From: Winogradskyella alexanderae
GTDB lineage: Bacteria > Bacteroidota > Bacteroidia > Flavobacteriales > Flavobacteriaceae
Assembly (NCBI RefSeq): GCF_020166335.1
Contig: NZ_JAIUJR010000001.1
Span: 496,001-560,000, forward strand
Length of the DNA stretch: 64,000 nt
Direction: 5' to 3'
In this document: piece after piece, positions 1 through 9,470 of the stretch
Numbering within the stretch: position 1 is the stretch's first letter
Layout of the letters: the number at the start of each line of letters is the position of its first letter
Translations under genes and position numbers: made by a program
The notes under the pieces: model-generated
Told to the model about the DNA's origin: nothing
The model's input: the letters and a program-made list of their open reading frames with translations, nothing else
Database searches by the model: none

Positions 1-369
1 TGCTACCGCCATCAATGCGAGATTACTACAGTTAATGTTGCTAAGAAATTAGGATTGAAAAATGGGACGTATTCAACAACATTTCAGTCGAGACTAGGTT
101 TTGACCCATGGCTTAAACCTTATACTGATCGTACAATTGAGCGAATGGGTAAAGAAGGGATTAAGAAAATGGCTATTGTAACACCAGCTTTTGTGAGTGA
201 TTGCTTAGAAACTCTGGAAGAAATTGCAATGGAAGGTGAAGAAATATTTCACGAAGTAGGTGGAGAAGAATTTACGGTAATTCCTTGTCTTAACGATCGA
301 GATGATTTTGCTCAAATACTTTGTAATATGGTAACTGAGTGGATAGCTACTGAAACTGTGATTGCTTAA
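1..369 (+). CDS. hemH: Ferrochelatase, C-terminal part (5' end outside window)
   Basis: The frame is open from base 1, so this is the last ~122 codons of a longer gene. Ferrochelatase inserts Fe2+ into protoporphyrin IX (or, in some bacteria, coproporphyrin III), the last metal step of heme synthesis. The residues seen include CYRHQC near the start, FQSRLGFDPWLKPYT, and the family block VTPAFVSDCLETLEE, whose conserved Glu lies in the active site. The catalytic His is upstream of the window. The stop overlaps the start of the MATE gene by one base (TAATG), which suggests co-transcription. A HemJ-like gene follows at 4857, so heme genes bracket the next two genes. Confidence 0.93.
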   Translation, partial: CYRHQCEITTVNVAKKLGLKNGTYSTTFQSRLGFDPWLKPYTDRTIERMGKEGIKKMAIVTPAFVSDCLETLEEIAMEGEEIFHEVGGEEFTVIPCLNDRDDFAQILCNMVTEWIATETVIA

Positions 370-1730
370 TGTCCAAAGTAACATCCCAAGATTTAGGTCA
401 CGAGCCAATAGGTAAATTGTTGATTAAACAAGCGGTACCGGCCTCTATTGGGATTTTGGTAATGTCTTTAAATATCCTTGTTGACACAATTTTTGTTGGC
501 AACTGGATTGGTCCTGTTGCTATTGCGGCAATAAATGTTGTATTACCTGTTTCATTTTTTATTGCCGCCTTGGGTATGGCCATTGGTATTGGTGGCTCTT
601 CTATTATTTCAAGAGCTTTAGGTGCAAACAAAAGAGACAAGGCGCTCACAACTTTTGGTAATCAAATTACATTAACCTTATTATTAACGGTCTCGTTAGT
701 AATTCCTGGATTATATTTCGTAGATAATATTATCCCAGCTTTTGGTGGTAAAGGCGCTATTTTTGAACCAGCTAAAATCTACTATGTTATTGTACTTTAT
801 GGAATTCCGTTTTTAGCCCTTTGTATGATGGGTAATACGGTAATTAGAGCAGAAGGCAAACCAAAGTTTGCGATGTACGCTATGATGATTCCTTCGGTTG
901 GTAATTTATTGTTGGATTATATTCTAATTCGTGTTTTCGATTTCGGTATGTATGGTGCGGCGTGGGCAACAACTGGCTCTTATGTGTTGTGCCTTGCATT
1001 CATTCTATGGTTTTTCTTGTCAAAAAATTCAGAGTTAAAAATTACAGATTGTTTTTACAAATTAAAACTGCCTATAGTTAAAGAGATTGGTAGCTTAGGT
1101 TTTGTAACCTTATCACGTCAGGCAATCGTAAGTTTAACATACTTATTAATGAACAATATCTTATTTGATTTTGGAGGTGAAACATCAGTAACAGCCTATG
1201 CAATTGTTGGACGCATGTTAATGTTCGCTTTATTTCCAGTTTATGGAATCACCCAAGGATTCCTACCGATTGCAGGTTATAATTATGGTGCAGAGCATTA
1301 CAAACGCGTTAGAGAAACTATAATGACAGCCATCAAATATGGGGCACTATTGGCAGGTGTTGTCTTCGTATTCCTCATGCTATTTCCTGAAGCCATAACA
1401 AGCCTTTTCACACAAGATGAGGCGGTTTTAAGAGAAACACCACCAGCAATGCGTTGGGTTTTTGCAGCAACGCCTATTATAGCTGTTCAACTTATCGGAG
1501 CTGCCTATTTTCAAGCTATTGGTAAAGCAACTCCAGCGCTAATTTTGACACTGCTAAGGCAAGGCATATTCTTCATACCATTAATATTTATTTTACCACA
1601 GTTTTATGGAGAATTAGGCGTGTGGATTGCATTTCCTGTTTCTGATTTATTTGCAACCATTGTAACGGCTTTTTTCTTGCATAGGGAAGTGACATTAAAT
1701 TTATTGCCAAAGGAAGTAAAATCATATTAA
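369..1730 (+). CDS. MATE family efflux transporter
   Basis: This 453-residue inner-membrane protein has about 12 hydrophobic segments and two MatE-type halves. Such proteins export cationic drugs or other organic compounds by Na+ or H+ antiport. Features seen are the N-terminal EPIGKLLIKQAVPASIG and the internal repeat near residue 240, GFVTLSRQAIVSLTYLL, that starts the second half. It starts within the stop codon of ferrochelatase. The substrate cannot be predicted from sequence; the location between two heme genes hints at nothing more than shared transcription. Length is normal for the family. Confidence 0.92.
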   Translation: MSKVTSQDLGHEPIGKLLIKQAVPASIGILVMSLNILVDTIFVGNWIGPVAIAAINVVLPVSFFIAALGMAIGIGGSSIISRALGANKRDKALTTFGNQITLTLLLTVSLVIPGLYFVDNIIPAFGGKGAIFEPAKIYYVIVLYGIPFLALCMMGNTVIRAEGKPKFAMYAMMIPSVGNLLLDYILIRVFDFGMYGAAWATTGSYVLCLAFILWFFLSKNSELKITDCFYKLKLPIVKEIGSLGFVTLSRQAIVSLTYLLMNNILFDFGGETSVTAYAIVGRMLMFALFPVYGITQGFLPIAGYNYGAEHYKRVRETIMTAIKYGALLAGVVFVFLMLFPEAITSLFTQDEAVLRETPPAMRWVFAATPIIAVQLIGAAYFQAIGKATPALILTLLRQGIFFIPLIFILPQFYGELGVWIAFPVSDLFATIVTAFFLHREVTLNLLPKEVKSY

Positions 1731-1770
1731 ATCCTTAATTTTAGGATTCTTAAAACTAACCATAGACAAA

Positions 1771-4700
1771 ATGAAAATTTCTACATTCTTCACAGTTTTA
1801 ATTTTATCGTTTTTTAGCTTAAACATTCAATCTCAAGATATCAAGGCGTCAGACTATGAAGCACTAGAATATCGACTTATTGGACCATTTAGAGGAGGGC
1901 GAAGTGCTGCAGTAACAGGTGTTCCAAATCGACCAAATCTGTATTATTTCGGAGCAGCCGGAGGCGGTATCTGGAAGACTACCAATGGTGGTCGTGAATG
2001 GGAAAATATTTCTGATGGCTATTTTGGTGGAAGTATCGGTTCCATAACGGTTTCTAAAAGTGATCCAAATGTAATCTATGTTGGAGGTGGAGAAAAAACG
2101 GTTAGAGGTAATGTGTCATCTGGTTACGGTATCTGGAAAAGTGTTGATGCAGGAAAAACTTGGAAACAATCAGGATTGGAAAAATCCAGACATATCCCAA
2201 GAATTGCTGTACATCCAACAGATCACAATATTGTTTATGCTGGTGTGATGGGAAATATTTACAAACCAACCAATGAGAGAGGTGTTTATAAAAGCACTGA
2301 TGGTGGTAAATCGTGGCGCAAAGTCCTGTTTTCAAATGCTCACGCTGGTGTTGTTGACCTTCAAATTGACCCAACAAATCCAAGAATTTTATATGCTTCA
2401 ACTTGGCGCATTCAACGCACACCATATAGTTTAAGTTCTGGAGGCGAAGGCTCAGCACTTTGGAAGAGTACTGATAGTGGAGAAACTTGGACAGAAATTT
2501 CTTTAAATAAAGGGTTTCCTGAAGGGATATTGGGTATTATTGGTGTAAGCGTGTCACCTATCAATAACCAACGTGTTTGGGCTATAGTTGAAAACAAAGA
2601 TAAAGGTGGTCTATATAGAAGTGAAGATGGCGGTGAATCTTGGACGCAAGTTAATAGCGAACGTAAATTAAGACAACGCGCTTGGTATTACACAAGAGTT
2701 TATGCGGACACAAAAGATGTAAATACAGTTTATGTTCTAAATGTGAGCTATCATAAGAGTACAGATGGAGGGCGCACATTCGGAAATTATAGAGCACCTC
2801 ATGGCGACCATCATGATTTGTGGATAGCACCAGAGGATCCGAATAGAATGATAATTGGGGACGATGGCGGAGCACAGGTCACTTATGATGGCGCAGAAAC
2901 GTGGAGTACCTATTACAACCAACCAACCTCGCAATTTTATAGGGTTACAACTGACAATGCCTTTCCATATAGAATATATGTAGCGCAACAAGATAATTCA
3001 ACTATTAGAATTCCTCACAGAACAGATGGCTACTCTATAAGTGAAGACGATTGGGAGAGTACCGCTGGTGGTGAGTCTGCCCATATTGCTGTAGACCCTG
3101 AAGATAACGATATTGTTTATGGCGGTAGTTATGGAGGCTATTTAACGCGCGTTAACCACAAACGAGGAACTACAAGGGCTATCAATGTATGGCCAGATAA
3201 TCCAATGGGTGCAGGAGCGGAGGCCATGAAATATCGCTTTCAATGGAACTTCCCTATAATTTTTTCAAAGCACAATCCAGATAAGCTTTATACCTTCTCA
3301 CAACACGTACATGTGTCAGAAAATGAGGGACAATCTTGGGAGATTATTAGTCCCGACCTAACCACAAACGATCCGGAAAAACAGAAGTCGTCTGGCGGCC
3401 CAATAACACAGGATAACACCGCGGTTGAATATTATTGCACCATTTTTGCCGCTCAAGAATCACCTTTAAAGGAAGGATTAATATGGGTAGGTAGTGATGA
3501 TGGGTTAATTCATGTTACTCAAAATGGTGGTAAAACATGGGACAATGTCACTCCTAAAGGAATGCCAGAGTGGATGATGATTAATAGTATAGAACCTAGC
3601 GCCTTTGAGGAAGGGACTTGCTATGTGGCTGGGACTAAATATAAAACGGGTGATTTTGCCCCATATTTATATAAAACCACGGATTATGGTAAAACATGGA
3701 AGAAAATTACAAATGGTATAAATGAAGAACACTTCACTAGAGTATTACGCGAAGACCCTAAGCAAAAAGGATTACTGTACGCTGGAACCGAAACAGGAAT
3801 GTATATTTCATTTAACGATGGGAAAGATTGGAAACCATTTCAACTCAATTTACCTATTGTCCCCATTACAGACTTAACTATTAAAGACAATAATCTTATT
3901 GTAGCAACTCAAGGACGTAGTCTTTGGATTATTGACGATTTAACCGTTATACACCAATTGTTCAAAGGCGATATTGGCACAAATCATCTGTTTAAGCCTA
4001 AAGATTCCTATAGAATGAGTGGCGGTAGCAGAAAAGGGAGCAAAACTACAGGAACAAATCATCCAAACGGTGTAATGACTTATTTTAATTTGAAGGATCT
4101 TAAGGAAGATGATAAAATTTCATTGACTTATTTTGATAAGAAGGGAGATACGATAAAAACATTTTCCAATAAAAGCGAAGAGAATAAGCTCAAGGTAAAA
4201 AAGGGTGCTAATCAATTTGTTTGGAATATGACTTATGATGGCGCAGAACGATTACCAGGAATGATTTTATGGGCTGCAAGTTTGCAAGGACCAAGGGCTG
4301 TTCCCGGAAATTATAGAGTTGCTTTAAATGTTAATGGAGAGGTACAATCACAATCCTTTGCTATACTCGCTGACCCCAGAGCTGAGAGTTCAATTGAAGA
4401 CATGCAAAAGCAATTTGATTTTATAAAAGATGTAAACGCAACCGTTGATAAAGCACATAAATCCATAAAAAAGATTCGTTCTATAAATAAACAATTATCT
4501 GCTTTTCAATCCCAGTATAAGGGTAATGAGGAGGTTAAAGTGTTATTAGATAAAGCAAAAACCTTACAAGAACAACTATCAGAAATAGAAAAAGCACTTT
4601 ATCAAACAAAAAATAGGAGTAATCAAGACCCACTGAATTTCCCAATTAAGCTTACAGACAAACTAGGTGGTTTAAATTCATTAACAAGACGAGGTGATTT

Positions 4701-4857
4701 CCCGCCAACAGATCAAGCCATTCTGGTAAAAAATGAGCTTACAGGTAAAATTAATAAGCAATTAGACACGTTTAACGCATTAATTAGTAGTGAAATAAAG
4801 ACTTTTAATTCGGAGTTTAACTCTAAAGGACTTAACTATCTTTTTGTAGATAATTAA
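1771..4857 (+). CDS. Exported VPS10/sortilin-like Asp-box propeller protein
   Basis: A 1028-residue protein with an N-terminal signal peptide (cleavage near IQSQD, residue ~22). Repeated Asp-box/BNR motifs are visible: STDGGKSW, STDSGETW, SEDGGESW, STDGGRTF, TTDYGKTW. They mark a sortilin/VPS10-like or glycosyl-hydrolase-like beta-propeller over roughly residues 35-740. The tail (~880-960) is Lys/Glu-rich and probably helical or coiled coil. Members are common in Bacteroidota and annotated as VPS10 domain proteins or WD40/YVTN/BNR-like proteins; their substrates are generally unknown. There is no obvious T9SS sorting domain at the C-terminus. The stop overlaps the HemJ start by one base. Confidence 0.85.
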   Translation: MKISTFFTVLILSFFSLNIQSQDIKASDYEALEYRLIGPFRGGRSAAVTGVPNRPNLYYFGAAGGGIWKTTNGGREWENISDGYFGGSIGSITVSKSDPNVIYVGGGEKTVRGNVSSGYGIWKSVDAGKTWKQSGLEKSRHIPRIAVHPTDHNIVYAGVMGNIYKPTNERGVYKSTDGGKSWRKVLFSNAHAGVVDLQIDPTNPRILYASTWRIQRTPYSLSSGGEGSALWKSTDSGETWTEISLNKGFPEGILGIIGVSVSPINNQRVWAIVENKDKGGLYRSEDGGESWTQVNSERKLRQRAWYYTRVYADTKDVNTVYVLNVSYHKSTDGGRTFGNYRAPHGDHHDLWIAPEDPNRMIIGDDGGAQVTYDGAETWSTYYNQPTSQFYRVTTDNAFPYRIYVAQQDNSTIRIPHRTDGYSISEDDWESTAGGESAHIAVDPEDNDIVYGGSYGGYLTRVNHKRGTTRAINVWPDNPMGAGAEAMKYRFQWNFPIIFSKHNPDKLYTFSQHVHVSENEGQSWEIISPDLTTNDPEKQKSSGGPITQDNTAVEYYCTIFAAQESPLKEGLIWVGSDDGLIHVTQNGGKTWDNVTPKGMPEWMMINSIEPSAFEEGTCYVAGTKYKTGDFAPYLYKTTDYGKTWKKITNGINEEHFTRVLREDPKQKGLLYAGTETGMYISFNDGKDWKPFQLNLPIVPITDLTIKDNNLIVATQGRSLWIIDDLTVIHQLFKGDIGTNHLFKPKDSYRMSGGSRKGSKTTGTNHPNGVMTYFNLKDLKEDDKISLTYFDKKGDTIKTFSNKSEENKLKVKKGANQFVWNMTYDGAERLPGMILWAASLQGPRAVPGNYRVALNVNGEVQSQSFAILADPRAESSIEDMQKQFDFIKDVNATVDKAHKSIKKIRSINKQLSAFQSQYKGNEEVKVLLDKAKTLQEQLSEIEKALYQTKNRSNQDPLNFPIKLTDKLGGLNSLTRRGDFPPTDQAILVKNELTGKINKQLDTFNALISSEIKTFNSEFNSKGLNYLFVDN

Positions 4858-5405
4858 TGGAGTACTATAATTATATAAAATCGCTTCATCTCATTTTTGT
4901 GATTACCTGGTTTGCAGGGTTATTTTATATTCCTAGATTGTTTGTATATCAAATTGAAGCGTTTCATAAACCTACACCAGATAAAGAAATTTTAGGTAAA
5001 CAACTTAAACTAATGGCAAAACGCCTCTGGTTCATAATTACGTGGCCTTCCGGAGTTTTAGCAACGGTTTTTGCGATTTGGCTTATGGTACTGATGCCAA
5101 GTTGGTTTCATCAAGGATGGATGCATGTTAAGCTGGCCTTTGTTGTATTACTTTTTATCTATCATTATAAAACACATTTGTATTATAAACAGCTTCAAAG
5201 GGATGAGGTCAAAGTAACTTCAAACTTTATGCGTATTTGGAATGAAGGTGCGACGTTTATACTATTCGCCGTTGTTTTTCTTGTAATTCTGAAAAATTCT
5301 ATTAATTGGATTTTTGGTGTTATTGGCATTGTTGTGTTGGCCATTTTAATAATGCTTGGCTTTAAGCTTTACAAAAATATTCGTGCAAAGAATCCAGATG
5401 CATAG
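4857..5405 (+). CDS. hemJ: HemJ-like protoporphyrinogen IX oxidase (CopD-like membrane protein)
   Basis: A 182-residue integral membrane protein with four to five hydrophobic segments. The N-terminus SLHLIFVITWFAGLFYIPRL, with its conserved His and the following RLFVYQIEA, is the HemJ (UPF0093) signature. HemJ oxidises protoporphyrinogen IX to protoporphyrin IX, the substrate for ferrochelatase. The start overlaps the preceding stop (TAATG). With hemH at the window edge this gives two late heme steps in one transcription direction, separated by about 4.5 kb of unrelated genes. Family assignment is firm; the symbol rests on similarity of the motif. Confidence 0.85.
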   Translation: MEYYNYIKSLHLIFVITWFAGLFYIPRLFVYQIEAFHKPTPDKEILGKQLKLMAKRLWFIITWPSGVLATVFAIWLMVLMPSWFHQGWMHVKLAFVVLLFIYHYKTHLYYKQLQRDEVKVTSNFMRIWNEGATFILFAVVFLVILKNSINWIFGVIGIVVLAILIMLGFKLYKNIRAKNPDA

Positions 5406-5446
5406 TTGGCTTGATTATTGCTATATTTAATGCATTATAGTGCGCA

Positions 5447-6904
5447 ATGAAGCTAAAAAAATTATCCTTACGCTCCCGAATTTTTATTGCCATGATACTA
5501 CTTGTATTATTGGCTTCAATTTTAATAGCGGCTGTTACTATTTTTCAATATAACGAGGAAGCGAGAGATTACCATAGAGAGCGTCTAGAGCGTAAGGAAA
5601 AAGCCATAAGACAAAGCATTGATTTTGCAATAAAAGAAACAACTTACCCTGTAACAACTGAGAATATTCCCCTAATATTTAAAGATGAAATTTTTGATAT
5701 AGATGCTGTTCATAACCTTCAAATAAATCTGTACGATTTTGAAGGTCAGTTGCTAAAAAGCTCTAAGCGAACCATACAGATTGACACTACAGAGATTTGT
5801 ATTGATGCTGAGATTTTAAACGCATTAGCAAATACGGCAGAACACAGGCACGTTATCAAAATACAAGAGAATGGACAGACCTTTCAATCCTCTTATTCTT
5901 ATATAACGGATGAAAAGTTTAAGAATTTAGCAATACTTAACTTACCTTATTTAGAGAATGATGATTTCTTAAATAGAGAGTTAAATGAATTCTTATTGCG
6001 CTTGGGATATGCCTATTTAGCCATGATTATAGCGGCCATAGTATTTGCATATTTCATATCAAAATACATCACCAAATCCTTAAAAACCATAAGCGATAAA
6101 ATGAATGAGCTTCGCTTAGAAAAGCGCAATAAAAAAATTGAAATTGAATCCTCAAGTGAAGAAATTGAGAATTTGGTAAAATCGTATAACAGCATGATAG
6201 ACGAGCTCGAAGCAAGTGCTGTAAAATTGGCTACCAGCGAACGTGAACAGGCTTGGAGAGAAATGGCAAAACAAGTGGCGCACGAAATTAAAAATCCCTT
6301 GACTCCAATGCGTTTAAGCGTGCAGAGTTTTCAACGAAAATTTAATCCTGAAGATCCAGAAATAAATCAGAAAGTTAACGAATACAGTAAAACGTTAATT
6401 CAGCAGATAGACACAATGAGTTCTATAGCTTCAGCTTTCTCAAATTTTGCCAAAATGCCAGCTCAGAAGAGTGAGGTACTCAATGTCGTTAGCATTGTAA
6501 AATTAGCATTGGATATTTTTAACGAGCATTATATTTCTTTTGAAGCAGAGGCTGAAGAAATTATCGCAAAATTCGATAGAACTCAATTGATAAGAGTAGT
6601 TACAAATCTTGTCAAGAATAGCATACAAGCTATACCAAGTGATATTGAAAATCCAAAAATTAAAGTAAAAGTTTTTACAACTAAAGATGACGTAAAAATT
6701 GCCGTTGAAGACAATGGTGTTGGTATAAACGAAGAAACCAAATCAAAGATTTTTGAGCCAAAATTCACAACAAAAACAAGTGGTATGGGCCTTGGATTGG
6801 CAATGGTAAAAAATATAGTTGAAACCTTCAACGGAAGTATTAACTTTACATCTCAAATTGGAAAGGGTACTGTATTTACAGTTTCTTTTCCAAAAGACAA
6901 ATAA
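5447..6904 (+). CDS. NtrY-like sensor histidine kinase with HAMP domain
   Basis: This 485-residue membrane kinase has TM1 at about residues 11-30, a periplasmic sensor region, TM2 at about 190-208 and a HAMP linker. The HisKA phosphoacceptor is His279 in VAHEIKNPLTPM. The HATPase domain shows the N box NLVKNSIQAI, the G1 box VEDNGVGI and the G2 box GMGLGLAMVKNIV. The HEIKNPLTP form is typical of NtrY-type kinases. No response regulator lies next to it in this window, so its partner is unknown (orphan kinase here). It runs directly into the enoyl-CoA hydratase gene with a one-base gap. Confidence 0.92.
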   Translation: MKLKKLSLRSRIFIAMILLVLLASILIAAVTIFQYNEEARDYHRERLERKEKAIRQSIDFAIKETTYPVTTENIPLIFKDEIFDIDAVHNLQINLYDFEGQLLKSSKRTIQIDTTEICIDAEILNALANTAEHRHVIKIQENGQTFQSSYSYITDEKFKNLAILNLPYLENDDFLNRELNEFLLRLGYAYLAMIIAAIVFAYFISKYITKSLKTISDKMNELRLEKRNKKIEIESSSEEIENLVKSYNSMIDELEASAVKLATSEREQAWREMAKQVAHEIKNPLTPMRLSVQSFQRKFNPEDPEINQKVNEYSKTLIQQIDTMSSIASAFSNFAKMPAQKSEVLNVVSIVKLALDIFNEHYISFEAEAEEIIAKFDRTQLIRVVTNLVKNSIQAIPSDIENPKIKVKVFTTKDDVKIAVEDNGVGINEETKSKIFEPKFTTKTSGMGLGLAMVKNIVETFNGSINFTSQIGKGTVFTVSFPKDK

Positions 6905-6905
6905 T

Positions 6906-7688
6906 ATGAGCTATTCAAATATTCTTTCCCAGTTTTCCAATGGGATAACAACACTTACAATTAACAGACCAAGTAAGCTTAATGCATTAAATAAGCACAC
7001 AATTCAAGAGCTTCACGATGCTTTGGGTGAGGCAAATAATGATAGTAAAACTAAAGTTATCATAATTACAGGAAGTGGCGAAAAGGCATTTGTCGCGGGT
7101 GCAGATATAAGTGAGTTTGCTGATTTTAATGTTGAAGAAGGCGGTAAGCTTGCCGCTCAAGGTCAGACCTTATTATTTGACTTCGTAGAACATCTGAGCA
7201 CTCCTGTTATTGCTGCAGTCAATGGATTTGCCCTAGGAGGCGGATTAGAATTGGCTATGGCTTGCCATTTCAGAATTGCCAGTAATAATGCAAAAATGGG
7301 ATTACCAGAGGTTTCGCTAGGTGTAATTCCGGGTTATGGAGGTACACAACGTTTGCCTCAGCTAGTAGGCAAGGGTAGAGCCATGGAGATGGTTATGACC
7401 GCTGGGATGATAGATGCGAATCAGGCACTGAGTTATGGTTTGGTGAACCATGTTGTTTCGCAAGAAGAATTATTGCCATTATGCCAAAAAATAGCAGAAA
7501 AAATTATGCGTAATTCTTCAGTTGCCATTGCAGAAGCTATTCGAGCCATTAATGCGAATTTTGAAGATGGAGTTAATGGATTTGATGTAGAAATCGAATC
7601 GTTTGGAAACTGTTTTGGAACAGAAGATTTTAAAGAAGGAACAACGGCTTTCTTAGAAAAGAGAAAAGCAGATTTTCCTGGAGCTTAA
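6906..7688 (+). CDS. Enoyl-CoA hydratase/isomerase family protein
   Basis: A 260-residue crotonase-fold enzyme that hydrates trans-2-enoyl-CoA in beta-oxidation or a related acyl-CoA pathway. Oxyanion-hole segments are visible as AFVAGADISEF and GFALGGGLELAMAC, and LPEVSLGVIPGYGGTQRL carries the expected catalytic Glu region. The ATG at 6906 is chosen over an in-frame ATG 29 codons upstream because the upstream one lies inside the kinase gene and the family N-terminus begins at MSYSNILSQF. It ends flush against the convergent oxidoreductase gene. Confidence 0.92.
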   Translation: MSYSNILSQFSNGITTLTINRPSKLNALNKHTIQELHDALGEANNDSKTKVIIITGSGEKAFVAGADISEFADFNVEEGGKLAAQGQTLLFDFVEHLSTPVIAAVNGFALGGGLELAMACHFRIASNNAKMGLPEVSLGVIPGYGGTQRLPQLVGKGRAMEMVMTAGMIDANQALSYGLVNHVVSQEELLPLCQKIAEKIMRNSSVAIAEAIRAINANFEDGVNGFDVEIESFGNCFGTEDFKEGTTAFLEKRKADFPGA

Positions 7689-9113
7689 TTACTTTACTTC
7701 CCAGCCTTTACGGTAGTTTCTGGTTACCCATTCGTTAGCTTTTTCATAGTTGGTAACCTTCATAGCTTCACCGTCCCAGAGTAATTTTCTGCGGCCAGGA
7801 TAGTCAAATGGTGCCCAATCTGTTGGCCTTTTACCCTCCTTAAGCACTTTATACTGAAATGCCTTTATTGCTAAGTTACCCATTAGAACAGCTTCGGTTA
7901 AAGGCCCAGCGTAATCGAATGGAGATGAGGTTTTAGTCCCATTTAAACAAGCCTCAACCCACTGGTCAATATGACCATTTGAACCATTTTTAACCCTTGG
8001 AATGGTGGGCTCTGGTTTATTAAAATAGTTCATTGTACTACTTGGCAACAATCTTGGATTACCTGAATAGCAATCGGTAACAAGCATACCCTTTGTGCCA
8101 TAAAATACAGTGCCACCGCTCCAATCTCCAATAAACTCGCCATCTTTTAATTCGTCTGGTAGATCTGGCATTATGCCACCGTCATACCAATTTAAATCAA
8201 CATTTCCGTGGTTCTTAGTTTTAAATTTTAGCCTCACTATGGAAGATGGAGGGCAAGCTTTGTTATAATTTGCTTCGACAAAATCTCCAGCCCAGACTGT
8301 GGTGCAACTAGCCTCTGCTTCATACGGATGTCCTAATCCAAGAGTTTTAAATGGTGTTTCCATAATATGACAACCCATATCACCTAGACCTCCCGTACCA
8401 AAGTCCCACCAGCCTCTCCATTTAAACGGAAGATAGGCAGAGTGATAGGGACGATCTTCAGCAGGACCCAACCATAAATCCCAGTCCAAATGATTTGGGA
8501 CAGGCTCCCCTTCATTAATATTTCTTAGCCCTTGTGGCCAAACTGGCCTATTGGTCCAGCAATCAACTTTTTCAATAGTACCAATGACACCCGAATCAAT
8601 CCATTCCTGCGCCTCTCGTATGCCATCACCAGAACTTCCTTGATTTCCCATTTGACTTACAATTCCAGTTTCCTTGGCAACATTTGCCATCAATCTGGCT
8701 TCGTATATATTGTGCGTTAGAGGCTTTTCAACGTAAGCATGTTTTTTAGCCCTCATAAAAGGTAGGGCAATAACCGCATGCGTATGGTCTGGAGTGCCAA
8801 CTGTAAAAGCATCAATTTCATCAATATGACTATCGTATAATTTTCTAAAATCCTTATACTTTTTTGTCTTTGGAAGAAGTTTATAGCTCCCTTCAGCTAA
8901 TTTATCATCCACATCACAAAGCGCAACAAATTTTACATTATTGTTAGAATTTAATCCTCGTACGATACCAGCACCACGGCCACCAACACCTATTGAAGCA
9001 ACATATAACGTATCACTTGGAGGGACATGGGTTCTGCCTAAAACAAAACTTGGCACTATGGAAAATGCCACGCTAGCACTGGCGGTCTTTTTGATAAACT
9101 TTCTGCGATTCAT
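7689..9113 (-). CDS. Tat-exported Gfo/Idh/MocA family oxidoreductase
   Basis: This 474-residue protein starts with a twin-arginine signal, NRRKFIKKTASASVAFSIV, so it should cross the membrane folded with its cofactor. The Rossmann motif GVGGRGAGIV follows, then the EKPLTHN segment of the Gfo/Idh/MocA family. These enzymes oxidise or reduce sugars and polyols with NAD(P). The substrate is unknown. The ATG at 9113 is preferred to an upstream in-frame codon at 9164 because it puts the Tat motif at the N-terminus. Its stop abuts the stop of the convergent enoyl-CoA hydratase. Confidence 0.9.
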   Translation of the reverse strand: MNRRKFIKKTASASVAFSIVPSFVLGRTHVPPSDTLYVASIGVGGRGAGIVRGLNSNNNVKFVALCDVDDKLAEGSYKLLPKTKKYKDFRKLYDSHIDEIDAFTVGTPDHTHAVIALPFMRAKKHAYVEKPLTHNIYEARLMANVAKETGIVSQMGNQGSSGDGIREAQEWIDSGVIGTIEKVDCWTNRPVWPQGLRNINEGEPVPNHLDWDLWLGPAEDRPYHSAYLPFKWRGWWDFGTGGLGDMGCHIMETPFKTLGLGHPYEAEASCTTVWAGDFVEANYNKACPPSSIVRLKFKTKNHGNVDLNWYDGGIMPDLPDELKDGEFIGDWSGGTVFYGTKGMLVTDCYSGNPRLLPSSTMNYFNKPEPTIPRVKNGSNGHIDQWVEACLNGTKTSSPFDYAGPLTEAVLMGNLAIKAFQYKVLKEGKRPTDWAPFDYPGRRKLLWDGEAMKVTNYEKANEWVTRNYRKGWEVK

Positions 9114-9208
9114 AAATAGTATGGATTGTTGATTATGACCATAAAAGGTACAACAAAATACCAAATTATATACAGTAGTTAAAAGCCACTCAGAAACAAC
9201 GCCTCAAT

Positions 9209-9316
9209 TTACCTCGAACTAACTGCCTTATGTAGCATGTAGAATGGGCTTATCAAGACTAATATTAAAATTATTAAAGGACTTAATAGGGCAAGAATAA
9301 CATATGACGTTTTCAT
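9209..9316 (-). CDS. Possible 35-residue single-span membrane peptide
   Basis: The 357-base gap 9114-9470 holds only this short frame. It begins MKTSYVILALLSPL, has one strongly hydrophobic stretch, and ends in a short basic/polar tail (LHKAVSSR). A single-TM peptide with a positive N-terminus is a plausible product, but no family is recognised and no clear ribosome binding site is seen. A chance frame in AT-rich DNA is the main alternative. The rest of the gap shows no RNA gene or repeat that I can identify. Confidence 0.3.
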   Translation of the reverse strand: MKTSYVILALLSPLIILILVLISPFYMLHKAVSSR

Positions 9317-9470
9317 GATTATCAATGTTTTAAACAAAGTTTAAATATTTATAATCATCTCATAACAAGTAAATTAATGCATATGTATGCTATTTTAACA
9401 TTACAATTTTGAATACAGAATACTACATCTTGTAGCTAGGTTTTGATAGAAGATCATTTAGTTTTATGGA

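Noticed and set aside
1730-1748. Weak hairpin between the MATE and propeller genes
   Set aside because: Only a 6-bp A/T-rich stem without a T-run; not a convincing terminator.
6819-6905. N-terminal extension of the enoyl-CoA hydratase into the kinase gene
   Set aside because: The extra 29 residues overlap the kinase and are not part of the crotonase fold; the ATG at 6906 fits.
9114-9164. Longer start for the Gfo/Idh/MocA gene
   Set aside because: It would hide the Tat motif behind 17 extra residues.
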